A stretch of DNA of 64,000 nucleotides from Aldehydirespirator sp963662645 (GCA_963662645.2 OY759762.1:1426001-1490000); one strand, 5' to 3'. Numbered from the stretch's first letter, positions 8,835 through 18,107 are shown. Notes: generated from the letters alone by a model not told the origin. Made by a program: numbers and translations.

Positions 8835-10453
8835 GGAGCTCGCTCTTCGGGCGACGCCGCAGACGAAGCGTGCTCCGCGGAGCTTGCCTCGCCGAATGCG
8901 TGCTGAAGGATCCGCGCCTCGTCCAGATCGGGGTGGACGAACTCGGCCGCGAACCGCCCCTTTCTCATCACAATCACCCGGTGGCACAGCCCGATGAGTT
9001 CCTCCAGCTCCGAGGACACCAGCAGCACTGCCAAGCCGTCTCGGGCCGAGGCCGCGATCAGGTCGTAGATGGAGCGCTTGGAGCCGACATCCACTCCCCG
9101 GGTGGGCTCGTCCGCGATCAGCACTTTCAAATCTGGCGTCATCCAACGTGCAAACAGAGACTTCTGCTGGTTGCCTCCCGATAGGAGCCTCACGGGCGCT
9201 TCCGTTCCTGCGCCCCGCACGTCCGCGCCCGACACCGCCGCAGACACGAGGTCGCGCTCACGACCGCGGCTCACCAAGCCCTTGCGGGTGATGCGACGCA
9301 GGTGAGGAAGGCTCACGTTGTAGCGCAGGGTGCCATCCATCACCAGTCCCTGGTCCTTGCGGGATTCGGGTATCAGTCCGAGGCCGAGGCTGATTGCTCG
9401 GCGTGGCCCGGACCCGCCAGCTGGGAGACCCTCAACCTCGACAAGGCCAGTGTTGCTGGCGTCAGCGCCGTAAACGGCTCTGACGAATTCCGTGCGACCA
9501 GATCCGACGAGCCCGGCGATGCCTACGATCTCGCCGGCGAGCAAGTCGAGATCGAGTCCGGCGTTGCTAGCTGGGTCCTGCTTCGCGGCGACGCTCTCGG
9601 TCACACCAGGTGCCGTCGCAGCCAGGGCCGGGGACCAGAGGCCCCTCACTCTCAGAATCGGCCTCGAGGTCGGGGCGGGCCGGGGCGGCTTGGGCGGGAA
9701 GCTCCCTGCGAGCTCACGCCCGATCATTGCCTCGACGAGCGAGTCCGCGGTCTCCGACGACGGCTCCGATGTCCGCACGACACGGCCGTCCCGCATGACC
9801 GTGACGGCGTCTGCGAGTTCGAGGACCTCGTCGAGGAAGTGCGAGATGAACAGCACGGTGATCTGCTGATCGCGCAGGGAGCGCATCAAGTGGTGAAGCT
9901 GGCTGCGTTCCTTTGCGGACAGCCGAGTTGAGGGCTCGTCCATGATCACGAACTCGGCTCTCCGGGCGGCCGCTCGCAGGATCTCGACTCGTTGCTGGTC
10001 GGCCACGCTGAGCCTGTGCACCATTGCCGCAGGATCGGCGGTGATCCCAGTGCGTTCGACCAGTGCCTGGAATCGGCGCCTGGTGCCGTTGCGGGCAACG
10101 AATCCCCAGCGCGTCGATTCGACTCCTAGGAATACGTTGTCACTTACGCTGCGGTCTTCTACGAGAGCGAGTTCTTGGGCGATGGTCGTGATGCCTTCGG
10201 CGAAGGCTTGTCGCGGCGACCGGAACCGGCAGGGGCGCCCATTGACAACCATCGACCCCCGGTCGGCAGTGTGCACTCCGGAGATGATCCGGCCAACTGT
10301 GGACTTTCCGGCGCCGTTCTCCCCGACAAGGGCGTGGATGCAGCCACGCCGGATGGCGATGTCGGCGCTGTCGACGGCCTGGGTCGAACCGAACTGTTTG
10401 GAGACCCCGCGCAGTTCGACGTGGACGGGCCCGTCGTGTTCGGGGTCAGCCAT
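8831..10453 (-). CDS. Ribose/sugar-type ABC transporter ATP-binding protein (tandem ATPase)
   Basis: The 540-residue protein has two ATPase domains as in RbsA/XylG. The first has Walker A GENGAGKST and Walker B FVIMDEPSTRLS. The second has a degenerate P-loop (GLVGSGRTE), the signature LLSGGNQQKSL and Walker B VLIADEPTRGVDVG. A second domain with GSGRTE in place of a GKS/T motif is normal for this class. It overlaps the substrate-binding-protein gene by eight bases and the permease by four, so the three form one translationally coupled importer. Residues 250-280 form a longer linker between the halves. Confidence 0.92.
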   Translation of the reverse strand: MADPEHDGPVHVELRGVSKQFGSTQAVDSADIAIRRGCIHALVGENGAGKSTVGRIISGVHTADRGSMVVNGRPCRFRSPRQAFAEGITTIAQELALVEDRSVSDNVFLGVESTRWGFVARNGTRRRFQALVERTGITADPAAMVHRLSVADQQRVEILRAAARRAEFVIMDEPSTRLSAKERSQLHHLMRSLRDQQITVLFISHFLDEVLELADAVTVMRDGRVVRTSEPSSETADSLVEAMIGRELAGSFPPKPPRPAPTSRPILRVRGLWSPALAATAPGVTESVAAKQDPASNAGLDLDLLAGEIVGIAGLVGSGRTEFVRAVYGADASNTGLVEVEGLPAGGSGPRRAISLGLGLIPESRKDQGLVMDGTLRYNVSLPHLRRITRKGLVSRGRERDLVSAAVSGADVRGAGTEAPVRLLSGGNQQKSLFARWMTPDLKVLIADEPTRGVDVGSKRSIYDLIAASARDGLAVLLVSSELEELIGLCHRVIVMRKGRFAAEFVHPDLDEARILQHAFGEASSAEHASSAASPEERAP

Positions 10454-11663
10454 CCCACTCCGGGTCGAACTGGTCGACGTTGGCGGATGTGACCATTCCC
10501 TCGTCGACGAAGCCGCCGTTGGGGTCGACGCCGCCCGTGTAGGTGCCGTCGGATAGCGCCGCGATCATGGCCTCCATGGCCAGACGGCCCTCGCTGGCCG
10601 GCGCGTAGAACACGGTCGCGAACCAGCGCCCGTCCCGGATTCCCTCGATGGCGGGCGACGATCCCCCGAGGCCGATTAGGGCGACGTTGTCGAGCTTGCC
10701 CTCGTCGGTGAGGACGAGCTCGATGCCTTGCAGCGGCTGGTCGGCCCCGACGACAACGTCGAAATCGGGCTGGGACTGCAGGATGTCTTGGATGGCGTTG
10801 ATTCCGCCTTCGGGGCCGAGGTACTGGCCCTCGCCCTCGGCGACGACCTCGATGTGGGGCTCGCCCGCGACCACACTGTCGAACCCTCGGCGCAGGGCCT
10901 CATCCAGCGGGAAGCCGCGGATGCCGAAGATGTACACGACCCGGCACGGATCCAGTTCGGCGCAGGCCTGGACTGTGAGACGCCCGGCCCGCTCGCCGGT
11001 GACGATGGGCGGAGCAAGGACAGACGCGGCGATCCCGTCCACTTGCGGCTCGTTGGTGGACAGGTCGTCGCCGACGATCTGGTTGAACAGCACCACCTGG
11101 TGCCCGGCTTCCAGGGCTGCCTCCACGTCGGGGACCAGTCCTGGACCGTTCAACGCGACCAGGATGATCCCGTCATACTGGCCGCTGGCCACCACGTCTT
11201 GCAGCTGCTTGGTCTGTAGATCAGCCAGGAACTGGGCGTCGAACTCGACCAACTTGATGTTGTTCTCATCGGCGAGGCGCTCCATCTCCCCCACCGACGC
11301 CAGCAGGAACGTGTTGGCCGAACTGGCCGAGAGGTAGGCGACCCGCTTCGGGCCGGCCGGCTCCGTCGTTGTCGGCGGCTCAGCCTCGGGCTCCTCGGTG
11401 GCCGGCTCGGGCGCTTCCTCCTCTACTGCCGGCTCGGGCGCTGGCTCTTCACTCGTCGTCTCGGTTGTGCTGTCGTCGTCTGCTGACACTTCGTCGTCTT
11501 GCGGTGACTCCTCCGCTTCGACGGGAGCTTCGTCGTCGGTATCGCTCGCCACGGTCGTCGCGGCTGCGGGTTCGTCCTGTGCGTCGTCGTCTGCGCACGC
11601 GGCGGCCACCAGAGCCAGCGCCAGAATGACCGCCACGAGCCTGGCGGCGTCTCGTATCTTCAT
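10446..11663 (-). CDS. ABC transporter substrate-binding lipoprotein, sugar-binding fold
   Basis: The 405-residue protein starts at ATG 11663 after a strong GAGGGGGG ribosome binding site. A signal sequence of about 20 residues ends in LVAAAC, a weak lipobox, so Cys23 may be lipidated and the protein anchored outside the membrane. Residues of about 25-105 are a very acidic low-complexity tether rich in Glu, Ala, Pro and Thr. The rest is a periplasmic-binding-protein type I domain (VAYLSASSANTFLLASV, GIILVALNGPG, VVGADQPLQGIE). It supplies substrate to the ATPase and permease downstream. The ligand is not evident. The tether is much longer than usual for this family. Confidence 0.9.
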   Translation of the reverse strand: MKIRDAARLVAVILALALVAAACADDDAQDEPAAATTVASDTDDEAPVEAEESPQDDEVSADDDSTTETTSEEPAPEPAVEEEAPEPATEEPEAEPPTTTEPAGPKRVAYLSASSANTFLLASVGEMERLADENNIKLVEFDAQFLADLQTKQLQDVVASGQYDGIILVALNGPGLVPDVEAALEAGHQVVLFNQIVGDDLSTNEPQVDGIAASVLAPPIVTGERAGRLTVQACAELDPCRVVYIFGIRGFPLDEALRRGFDSVVAGEPHIEVVAEGEGQYLGPEGGINAIQDILQSQPDFDVVVGADQPLQGIELVLTDEGKLDNVALIGLGGSSPAIEGIRDGRWFATVFYAPASEGRLAMEAMIAALSDGTYTGGVDPNGGFVDEGMVTSANVDQFDPEWDG

Positions 11664-11810
11664 CGGTTCCCCCCTCGCGATGGGATGTGTGAGCCTGAGA
11701 GAGGACGGTAAGGAGCCCCGAAGCAGGGCTCAATGGGCAGAACGCTGCCTTGGGGGCACCATAAGGTGCAGTCTTGGCACGAGATCTGACGCCGCGAGCG
11801 TCGAGACCGG

Positions 11811-13418
11811 CTAGGGGCCGACTTGATCGAGCCTGTGCATCCTGACCACGAGTTGAAGCGCCAATCGCTGGTCGGGATCGTGCAAGTTGACGCTGAGCGT
11901 GTCGGCGATGCGGTCGACGCGCTTCATCACGGTGTTGCGGTGGACGCCGAGCGCCGCCGCCGCGCTCGTCGCCGAGGACTGGCAATCCAGGTAGGTCTGC
12001 AGGGTGCGCAGCAACTCGCCGTCGGAGTCTTCGCTGGTCAACGGTTCGAGGAACGCGGCCACCACCCGGCCGAAGTCAGCCGACCCGTACCAGCCCAGCA
12101 TGATCCGCTGGATGCCGAGTTCGTCGATGTGCCTCACCGCGACGCGCCTCGCCCCGGCGCCGGCCAACGCCGCCGCCTGGCGCGCTTCGGTGAGGCCGGC
12201 CCGCAGGCCACCGAGGCCGGTGGCGGGCCGGCCCACCCCTGCGTGCGCGCTCACGCCGTCGGAGTCTGCGACCAGCGCGTGAAGCGCTTCGTGCAGGCTT
12301 CGTGTCAGGCGCCGATAGTCCCCCACGGCGGGCTCCGTCGGTGCGCACACCCAGCCCGACCAGCCGTCCGTCCTCTCGATGAGCGGACCGTCGATCCCGA
12401 CCTCCTGAAGTGTCTCGCCGAGAGCATCGGTGTTGACGAGCACCCAGTTGGAGTCCACCGGACCCGAGAGCTGGACATGGAAGGCACTGATCCACCCGGC
12501 TGCGGACCAGCCGAAGGTGGCCATCTGGGCAAGGATCGCTTCATCGGGCAGCTCCCCGCTGCCGACGACCTCGTTGAGCAGGGCCAGCCGGTGCCGGGCG
12601 TCTCGCTCCATGGCGAGACGGTCGTGCACCAGGTTGGCTCCCACCGCCCAAGAGGCAACCCCGAGAAGATCCAGACCGGCTCGCTGGATGGGTTCGTCGC
12701 CGTCGCCCAGCACGCACACGAGCCACAACCGGATCGGCTCGCCGGGCAAGACGACAACGGGGTAGACCATTCCGGGTTGACCCTCGGAACCGATATCGGG
12801 AGCGTGGTAGGCATGCCGTCTCAAGGCCGCCGGACGGACCGACACCTGGGGCCCGGCGATGACGGCGCTGCTGGCCTCAACCAGCGAGCACGGCCGTCCG
12901 AGAATCTCCGAGACCAGGGCCAAGGTTCCGTCCACGGTGGTCGCCCTGTCCAGACCCCGCAGCAGCCTCGACATCATGGCCGCCTGGTGCACGGAGGGCT
13001 GCAACACCAGCTCGCGCGCCGCGGCGGCCATCGCGAGCACATCGGCCGCTTCCGTCTCCACCAGCGCGGTCCTGAAGCGATCAGCCAGGCGCCGCGTCGC
13101 AATGCCGGTAGCCGACACCGCGTTCACCGCTACCAGGCCGGACCCTCCGCCGTCCCTTACCGTTCGCAGTGCCACATCCAGCGCGTAGGAGTTCGGCTGG
13201 AGTCCTCGGGCATCCAGCACGACCAGCAGGCCCGTCGAGATGGGGGTGGCCAGGTCGCAGTGGGCGGTCACGAACACGTCGTAGATGATGCGATCCAGGC
13301 CCTGCTCGCCTGCCACGACATGACAGTCGCCCAGCGCGCCGGTTGCCAGGAGCTGCTTTACGGTGATGGGTCTGGGGTGCGGGCGAGTATCGACCACCGT
13401 CGGATTTCTACTACTCAC
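11811..13418 (-). CDS. PucR-family transcriptional regulator, complete paralogue
   Basis: This 535-residue regulator has the N-terminal PucR-like domain (residues about 15-140, starting PITVKQLLATGALG), a central sensor-like region and a C-terminal helix-turn-helix of the HTH_30 type at about residues 480-530 (AAALGVHRNTVMKRVDRI). PucR-type proteins usually activate purine, allantoin or amino-acid degradation genes. It is a paralogue of the regulator at 1-1177. It sits between the second hydantoinase-A gene (22 bases upstream) and the transporter, so the operon encodes two related regulators. The ligand cannot be deduced. Confidence 0.9.
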   Translation of the reverse strand: MSSRNPTVVDTRPHPRPITVKQLLATGALGDCHVVAGEQGLDRIIYDVFVTAHCDLATPISTGLLVVLDARGLQPNSYALDVALRTVRDGGGSGLVAVNAVSATGIATRRLADRFRTALVETEAADVLAMAAAARELVLQPSVHQAAMMSRLLRGLDRATTVDGTLALVSEILGRPCSLVEASSAVIAGPQVSVRPAALRRHAYHAPDIGSEGQPGMVYPVVVLPGEPIRLWLVCVLGDGDEPIQRAGLDLLGVASWAVGANLVHDRLAMERDARHRLALLNEVVGSGELPDEAILAQMATFGWSAAGWISAFHVQLSGPVDSNWVLVNTDALGETLQEVGIDGPLIERTDGWSGWVCAPTEPAVGDYRRLTRSLHEALHALVADSDGVSAHAGVGRPATGLGGLRAGLTEARQAAALAGAGARRVAVRHIDELGIQRIMLGWYGSADFGRVVAAFLEPLTSEDSDGELLRTLQTYLDCQSSATSAAAALGVHRNTVMKRVDRIADTLSVNLHDPDQRLALQLVVRMHRLDQVGP

Positions 13419-13440
13419 AGCCGCCGCGAGGTCCGGCGAG

Positions 13441-14994
13441 CTACGAGGCGAGCGGCCCCACGGCCTTCACAATGACTCGGCATCCGCCCCCCGGCACGTA
13501 GGTCATGGGGATCTCGACGATCCTCGTGATGCGCACCTTGTGAGGGTCGGCGCCCGCTCGGATCGCCGCGTCCTCGGCCTCCTCGCGGGCGCTGCTCAGG
13601 CAGGCCTCCCTGCCGGCGGTGTCGTAGCTGTAGACCTTGTCGATCGATCCAGCCGCCTCGGCGATGGCGGCGCCAAAGGCGTTGGCGACGGAATGGTGCT
13701 GGGGCCAGAGCACCTCGCTGACCCCCGGCAACCCATGGGGCACCAAGTGGGCGCCGCCACCGACAGCCAGTAGGGGAAGAGCCGTGCTGGAAGCCTTCAT
13801 TCGCTCGCACAGAACGCCGACTCGCTCGTCTACCCAGCCGATGGCGGTGTCTGTGAGTGAGGCGTCCAGGCCCGACAGCAGCGCAGGATCGCCGAAACCC
13901 TCCAGGCGGCCCGCAGCCAGCGAGACGTCCGAGAGTGTGAGCGTGTCGCCTCCCATGCAGATGGCCTCGGTGATCACGTCGTAGCCGACGGAGTCGGGGC
14001 CGACGGTGACACCGTCTGTGTGTCGAACGATGCTGCCTCCGCCCAGGCCGACCGAGATCAGATCGGGCATGCGGAAATTGGTCCGCACCCCTCCCACCTC
14101 CACGGCGGCGGTCGACTCGCGAGGGAATCCGTCGACGAGGATCCCCACGTCGGCCGAGGTGCCGCCGACATCGATGACCAGCGCGTCGGACAGTCCGGCC
14201 AGCGCGCTGGCCCCCCGCATCGAGTTGGTCGGGCCAGAGCCGACGGTGAGCACCGGGTACTTGTCGGCCTCGTCGACGGCCATCAGCGTTCCGTCGTTCT
14301 GGGTGAGGAAGCTCTCCACATCCAGACCTGCCTCCGCCAGCGTGCTGCGGAACCCGGCGACCACCCGCTTCGCCACTGTCAGCAGCGAAGCGTTGAGGAT
14401 CGTGGCGTTCTCGCGCTCGAGAAGCCCCAGCGATCCCACCGTGTGGCTCAAGGACACCGGGAAGTCGGTGCCGCACTCCTCAGCGAGAAGCTCTGCCGCC
14501 CGCAGTTCGTGATCGATCGAAGCCGGACTGAACGCGCAGGAGACCGCGATCGCGGACATGTCACGGGCGCAAGAAGCCCCAAAGCGCCGAATGGCATCCT
14601 CGTCGAGGCCCGCAATGGGCGTGCCGTCGTACTCGAAGCCCCCCGCGACAATCTGGCTGCGCCCGATCACGATGTCTCTGAGGTCCTCGGGCCAGGCCGC
14701 GCTGGGCCGCACTCCCAACGACGACGGCGCGGCCAGGCGCAGCACTCCGACACGATCGAGGTCCTGGCGCCGGATGATGGCGTTCGTGGGATGGGTCGTG
14801 CCCAGCATCGCCTTGCCCAGCGCCGTGGGGTCGCCTACCTGAGACAGCACCGCGGTCACGGCCGCCCGGATGCCGCCGATCGGATCAGGGGTCGTGGCGG
14901 CCTTGGTGGCGGCGACCACGGCACCGGTGGAGTCGACGACGACCGCATCGGTGTTGGTGCCACCGACGTCGACGCCGAGCCTCAGCGACTTCAT
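13441..14994 (-). CDS. Hydantoinase/oxoprolinase family protein (HyuA-like), copy 2
   Basis: The 517-residue protein starts at ATG 14994 (MKSLRLGVDVGGTNTDAV), in a four-base ATGA overlap with the DUF917 gene upstream. It keeps the same ATPase-fold motifs as copy 1 (VDVGGTNTD, VIDVGGTSADVGIL, GLGGGS, VGGGAHLV) and the same C-terminal end MTYVPGGGCRVIVKAVGPLA. The two copies are clearly paralogues, at about two thirds identity judged by eye. The duplication of the whole HyuA/DUF917 pair within one operon suggests two related substrates or two successive ring-opening steps. Confidence 0.9.
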   Translation of the reverse strand: MKSLRLGVDVGGTNTDAVVVDSTGAVVAATKAATTPDPIGGIRAAVTAVLSQVGDPTALGKAMLGTTHPTNAIIRRQDLDRVGVLRLAAPSSLGVRPSAAWPEDLRDIVIGRSQIVAGGFEYDGTPIAGLDEDAIRRFGASCARDMSAIAVSCAFSPASIDHELRAAELLAEECGTDFPVSLSHTVGSLGLLERENATILNASLLTVAKRVVAGFRSTLAEAGLDVESFLTQNDGTLMAVDEADKYPVLTVGSGPTNSMRGASALAGLSDALVIDVGGTSADVGILVDGFPRESTAAVEVGGVRTNFRMPDLISVGLGGGSIVRHTDGVTVGPDSVGYDVITEAICMGGDTLTLSDVSLAAGRLEGFGDPALLSGLDASLTDTAIGWVDERVGVLCERMKASSTALPLLAVGGGAHLVPHGLPGVSEVLWPQHHSVANAFGAAIAEAAGSIDKVYSYDTAGREACLSSAREEAEDAAIRAGADPHKVRITRIVEIPMTYVPGGGCRVIVKAVGPLAS

Positions 14995-16067
14995 CGCTGG
15001 CTCTCCCGGAAGTCGACATAGTCGATGTCGTAGCCGAAGGCCCTCGGGCCCACAAGGTCGAACATTCCGTCGCGATGCCATTCAGGGGCACACGGCATAG
15101 CCAGCACGTTCAGCCGTTGACCGTAGGCCAGGCCCTCGGTGGTGATCGGGTCCGCCGACTCGTAGTCGAGCAGGCAGAGCAGATCGGGGACCGTCACGAC
15201 GGCCTCGCCCTCCTCGAACGCGATGAGGTTCTCGTTCTGGATCTCGACTCGCATGGTGCGGCCGGCGTCCTCCAAGTGTTCGAGCACCACAGTGCCTCGG
15301 GCGAAGCCCTCGGTCGTTCGGCGGTCGATGTCTATGACCTTGCCGCTGAAGACCAACGCTGCCTCGGTGTAGTCGAGCAGTTCCTCCCAAGCGTGATCCG
15401 TGCCCCGCTTGACCTCGGCAAGGCGCCTCCCGACCTCGGTGCAGTAGGTCATCGAGCCGCGGATGCCCGCCCGCCGCACGTCGGCCACCGTCATCGGGTA
15501 GCAGCTGATGGCGTTGGCCAGACCGAGCTGGAGGATGGCGGCGCGGGCCAGCGCCTCGGCTGTCTGGTTGGTGGTCGCCTCGAAGACACACATGTTGCCC
15601 TTCTCGTCCGCGATGGACATGGGCGCGGCCAGCAGCCCGTGCAGCGTGAAGACGGTCATCTCGATCTGGGGGAAGGCGCGCCGCATGCCGTCGGCGTCGA
15701 CTATCGGGATGCCCAACTCCACTGCGGTGGCGATCGGCACCAGCGTGTTGACCCCTCCCACCTCTATGGGCATCAGTGCGACCGGCTCCTCTCCCAAATA
15801 GGCGGCCAGGGCGCGGATTCCGGCTCGGAACTCGGTGCCGGCCGGGATCTTCTCCAAGATCACCGTCGGCGCGCCGATGATGGCTGTGGTCAGCACGCGC
15901 CCGTCTTCGGGCAGCTCCTCCGGTCCCACCACCTTCGCGGGACCGTGATCGGCGATGGCCTGCTTGACCAGCAGCTTGCCGACGTAGGGGTCGCCGCCTC
16001 CGCCCGTTCCCAGCAGGGTCGCACCCAGAGCCAGGTCGTCGATTTCGTCGATCGTCAGCTCTCTCAC
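14991..16067 (-). CDS. DUF917 family protein (S-methyl thiohydantoin desulfurase family), copy 2
   Basis: I placed the start at GTG 16067, because MRELTIDEIDDLALGATLLGTGGGGDPY then aligns end to end with copy 1 and a GGAAGG ribosome binding site sits six bases upstream. An in-frame ATG at 16112 would add 15 residues. The 358-residue protein has the glycine loop, MPIEVGGVNTLVP and the C-terminal GPRAFGYDIDYV segment of the family. It is the first gene of the long minus-strand operon, so the operon promoter should lie just above 16.1 kb. The function is probably desulfurase or hydrolase action on a (thio)hydantoin-like ring, inferred from the family. Confidence 0.88.
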   Translation of the reverse strand: MRELTIDEIDDLALGATLLGTGGGGDPYVGKLLVKQAIADHGPAKVVGPEELPEDGRVLTTAIIGAPTVILEKIPAGTEFRAGIRALAAYLGEEPVALMPIEVGGVNTLVPIATAVELGIPIVDADGMRRAFPQIEMTVFTLHGLLAAPMSIADEKGNMCVFEATTNQTAEALARAAILQLGLANAISCYPMTVADVRRAGIRGSMTYCTEVGRRLAEVKRGTDHAWEELLDYTEAALVFSGKVIDIDRRTTEGFARGTVVLEHLEDAGRTMRVEIQNENLIAFEEGEAVVTVPDLLCLLDYESADPITTEGLAYGQRLNVLAMPCAPEWHRDGMFDLVGPRAFGYDIDYVDFRESQR

Positions 16068-16674
16068 GGCCCGCCTTCCGGTCAACTCGACGGTCGTTGG
16101 CCTGACTAGCAAACCTATGGCGTGCGGGTCGCGCCCCTAGTGGGCATTTCGCCACCGCTGGAACTCGACGGTACGCGATTTGCCCTTCGAGTTTGGCGAG
16201 ACGGGTCTTGCATGGACTCAGGCGTGGTGCCGGTGCTACCAGAGCACCCGCACCGGGAAGTCCTGAAAGGCCGCGTCCCCGGTGACGAGGGTGAGCGACT
16301 CGCTGTCCCAGCCTCGCTCGCCCCTTTCTGCCGCGAGCCAGGATCATGTTGTTGCCGACCATGATCGCGCCTGCCCGCAAATGCCTCGCAGTGCAGGACG
16401 CAGTGCGGCGAGGCGTCCGGAGTGCCGAGTGCACCAGGTGGGGTCGGATGCGCGACCCGACCGTTCTCACTCATGCCGGATCTGTGCCGAACTGCTTGGG
16501 AATTCAGCTCACAAAACAGAGACAGCGAGTATGTCGACACCGAACTCTGATAGCGAATATTACGAACTATTTTGGTTGGGACGCTTCCGGTTCTTGTGTT
16601 CCAGTTTCCGAGACAATCATCATTCTCGACCATGACTCTTGCGTTGCTGCATGAGTTGGGGCAGGATTCTTAGA
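16068..16674. other. Intergenic region between the divergent catabolic operon and the Lrp/AsnC gene
   Basis: About 600 bases hold no intact gene. The left half carries a probable PIN-domain remnant, listed separately. The right part, roughly 16490-16675, is clearly richer in A and T than its surroundings and lies directly upstream of the Lrp/AsnC regulator. It probably carries that gene's promoter and operator and may carry the divergent promoter of the hydantoinase operon. I could not pick out convincing -35 and -10 boxes. Confidence 0.5.
16236..16380 (-). pseudogene. Remnant of a PIN-domain (VapC-like) protein, C-terminal part
   Basis: On the minus strand one frame reads SESLTLVTGDAAFQDF followed by PVRVLW and a stop at 16236-16238. 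This is a typical last strand and tail of a PIN-domain ribonuclease. Just upstream the adjacent frame reads AGAIMVGNNMILA, which resembles the preceding PIN helix. The two pieces join only if one base is added or removed near 16335, and no start codon or N-terminal acidic residues can be recognised further upstream. I therefore read it as a decayed toxin fragment. The resemblance is by eye only. Confidence 0.35.
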
Positions 16675-17187
16675 ATGGCTCTGTGGGTCTATCAATCCAG
16701 TAGCGTTTCCGATGTGGAATTGGATGACATCGACCTGGAGATCGTGCGGATATTGCATGAGGACGGGCGCAGCAGCTACAGCGATATCTCCAAGATCATC
16801 GGTGTCAGTGCCGGCACCGTGCGGAACCGGATCAGCCGCATGCGGTCGTCGGGGATGCTCTCTTTCGACGTGTGGCTGGACCCCCACCGCTCGGGTCTGG
16901 GGGTGCACGCCACGCTGTTGATGAAGGTCAAGCCCCGTCAACTGGCGGAGACGGCCGACGCGCTGGCCGACCTCGACGAGGCCGCGTACGTGGCCACCCT
17001 GGCCGGCGCCTACGACATCGTGGCCGACGTGTTCTGCCGCGACATGGTCGATCTTCGCCGCCTGATCCACGAGAAGGTCCAGCAGATCGAGGGAGTGGTC
17101 GACGTGTCCACCAACCTCGTGACCGAGAACAAACACCAAGCGAAGCTCAACGTCCAGGGCGCATTGACGCCGCAGAAGCACTCCTAG
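16675..17187 (+). CDS. Lrp/AsnC-family transcriptional regulator
   Basis: This 170-residue protein has an N-terminal helix-turn-helix at about residues 12-60 (VELDDIDLEIVRILHEDGR, then DISKIIGVSAGTVRNRI) and a C-terminal RAM/AsnC ligand-binding domain (YVATLAGAYDIVADVFC). Family members bind amino acids or related effectors and control nearby catabolic genes. It diverges from the hydantoinase operon, so that operon is a plausible target along with its own gene. I chose ATG 16675; in-frame ATGs at 16651 and 16639 would add 8 or 12 residues without improving similarity. The upstream DNA is AT-rich. Confidence 0.85.
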   Translation: MALWVYQSSSVSDVELDDIDLEIVRILHEDGRSSYSDISKIIGVSAGTVRNRISRMRSSGMLSFDVWLDPHRSGLGVHATLLMKVKPRQLAETADALADLDEAAYVATLAGAYDIVADVFCRDMVDLRRLIHEKVQQIEGVVDVSTNLVTENKHQAKLNVQGALTPQKHS

Positions 17188-17322
17188 CCAGCTGCATCAT
17201 CCGATTCGGACCAGCGTGCTGTGCTGGCTCCGAGTTCGTTCGAAGACACCACTTCTATCGAGTTGACTGGCCCGAACACAGCGGAGTGTCCCTATTGAAT
17301 TCGACACCCCTGCCGGTCGTGA

Positions 17323-17784
17323 TCAGAGCTTCTCGCCGGGCAGGAGGCTGGCCTGCTCGACCCAGGACGTGAACTGCTCCGCGTCGAGGTCGTCGTCCTC
17401 GTGTATGTGGAAGTAGCGGACCTCGGGCACCTTGGAGGACTCGGGAGGGACTGGGTCGAGCGAGGATCCCCTGAAGAAGGTCACCTTGATGTACTTGGTG
17501 AAGCAGCGGTACGCGACGAACCAACCCTCGCCCTCGAGGCCGTAGAACGGCTGGTTCCACTTGACAGCCTTCTGAGCGTCGGGGACGGCTCCGACGATGA
17601 TCCCGTCGAGGCGCTCACCGACGCTGCGCTTCCATCCGGGCATGGCCGCGATGTAGTCCTGGACGGGGCCGTCGCCGTACCCCTTGGGGATCTGCGGGTT
17701 GCCGCCCGACAGCAACCTCGGCCCCGAGCCAGGGTCCGGCCGGATGGCTGCCGTCTGATCCCTCGCCGACTTCTTCGGATGCAT
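17323..17784 (-). CDS. DUF1801 domain-containing protein
   Basis: The 153-residue protein starts at ATG 17784, overlapping the stop of the toxin gene upstream by one base (TGATG). It contains the DUF1801 signature: PVQDYIAAMPGWKR, then AVKWNQPFYG, GWFVAYRCFTKYIKVTFFRG and a C-terminal amphipathic helix. The family is small, soluble and of unknown biochemical function. Its one-base coupling to the MazF-like gene means it is probably co-expressed with the toxin-antitoxin pair. Whether it belongs to that system functionally is open. Confidence 0.8.
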   Translation of the reverse strand: MHPKKSARDQTAAIRPDPGSGPRLLSGGNPQIPKGYGDGPVQDYIAAMPGWKRSVGERLDGIIVGAVPDAQKAVKWNQPFYGLEGEGWFVAYRCFTKYIKVTFFRGSSLDPVPPESSKVPEVRYFHIHEDDDLDAEQFTSWVEQASLLPGEKL

Positions 17785-18107
17785 CAGTCCGCAAACATCT
17801 CGCGCACCACCGCCAGAACCCGGGCAGTGGTGGATGTGGGTAGTCGCCCGAGCCGTCGCACCAATCGGGTCACGTCCACTGCCCGCATCTGGTCGACCAC
17901 GACATGCCCAGAGGTGCCGCGAAACCTGCAGGCAACCCGGAACGGGTACGGGTGTCCGCCGGTGGTCATGGGCGCCACCATGCAGCTTCTCGAATGGTCG
18001 TTGAGCTCGTCCGGCGATATGACCAGGACCGGGCGCGTCTTGCGCATCTCCGAGCCGACCATGGGGTCGAGTTCGCAGAGGTACACCTCGCCGCGCTGCG
18101 GCCCCAT
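17784..18107 (-). CDS. mazF: MazF/PemK-type endoribonuclease toxin
   Basis: The 107-residue protein begins MGPQRGEVYLCELDPMVGSE and continues KTRPVLVISPDELN, the classic PemK/MazF SH3-like barrel with the conserved Arg of the KTRPV motif. The later MVAPMTTG segment and the VVVDQMRAVDVTRL segment before the C-terminal helix also match. MazF toxins cleave mRNA at short sequences and are neutralised by a co-expressed antitoxin. The start overlaps the antitoxin stop by one base (TGATG), the usual antitoxin-first order. The cleavage specificity cannot be predicted. Confidence 0.9.
   Translation of the reverse strand: MGPQRGEVYLCELDPMVGSEMRKTRPVLVISPDELNDHSRSCMVAPMTTGGHPYPFRVACRFRGTSGHVVVDQMRAVDVTRLVRRLGRLPTSTTARVLAVVREMFAD

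Noticed and set aside
16115..16633. A 172-codon minus-strand frame upstream of the hydantoinase operon
   Set aside because: No ribosome binding site, no domain, and it reads through the PIN remnant in the wrong frame.
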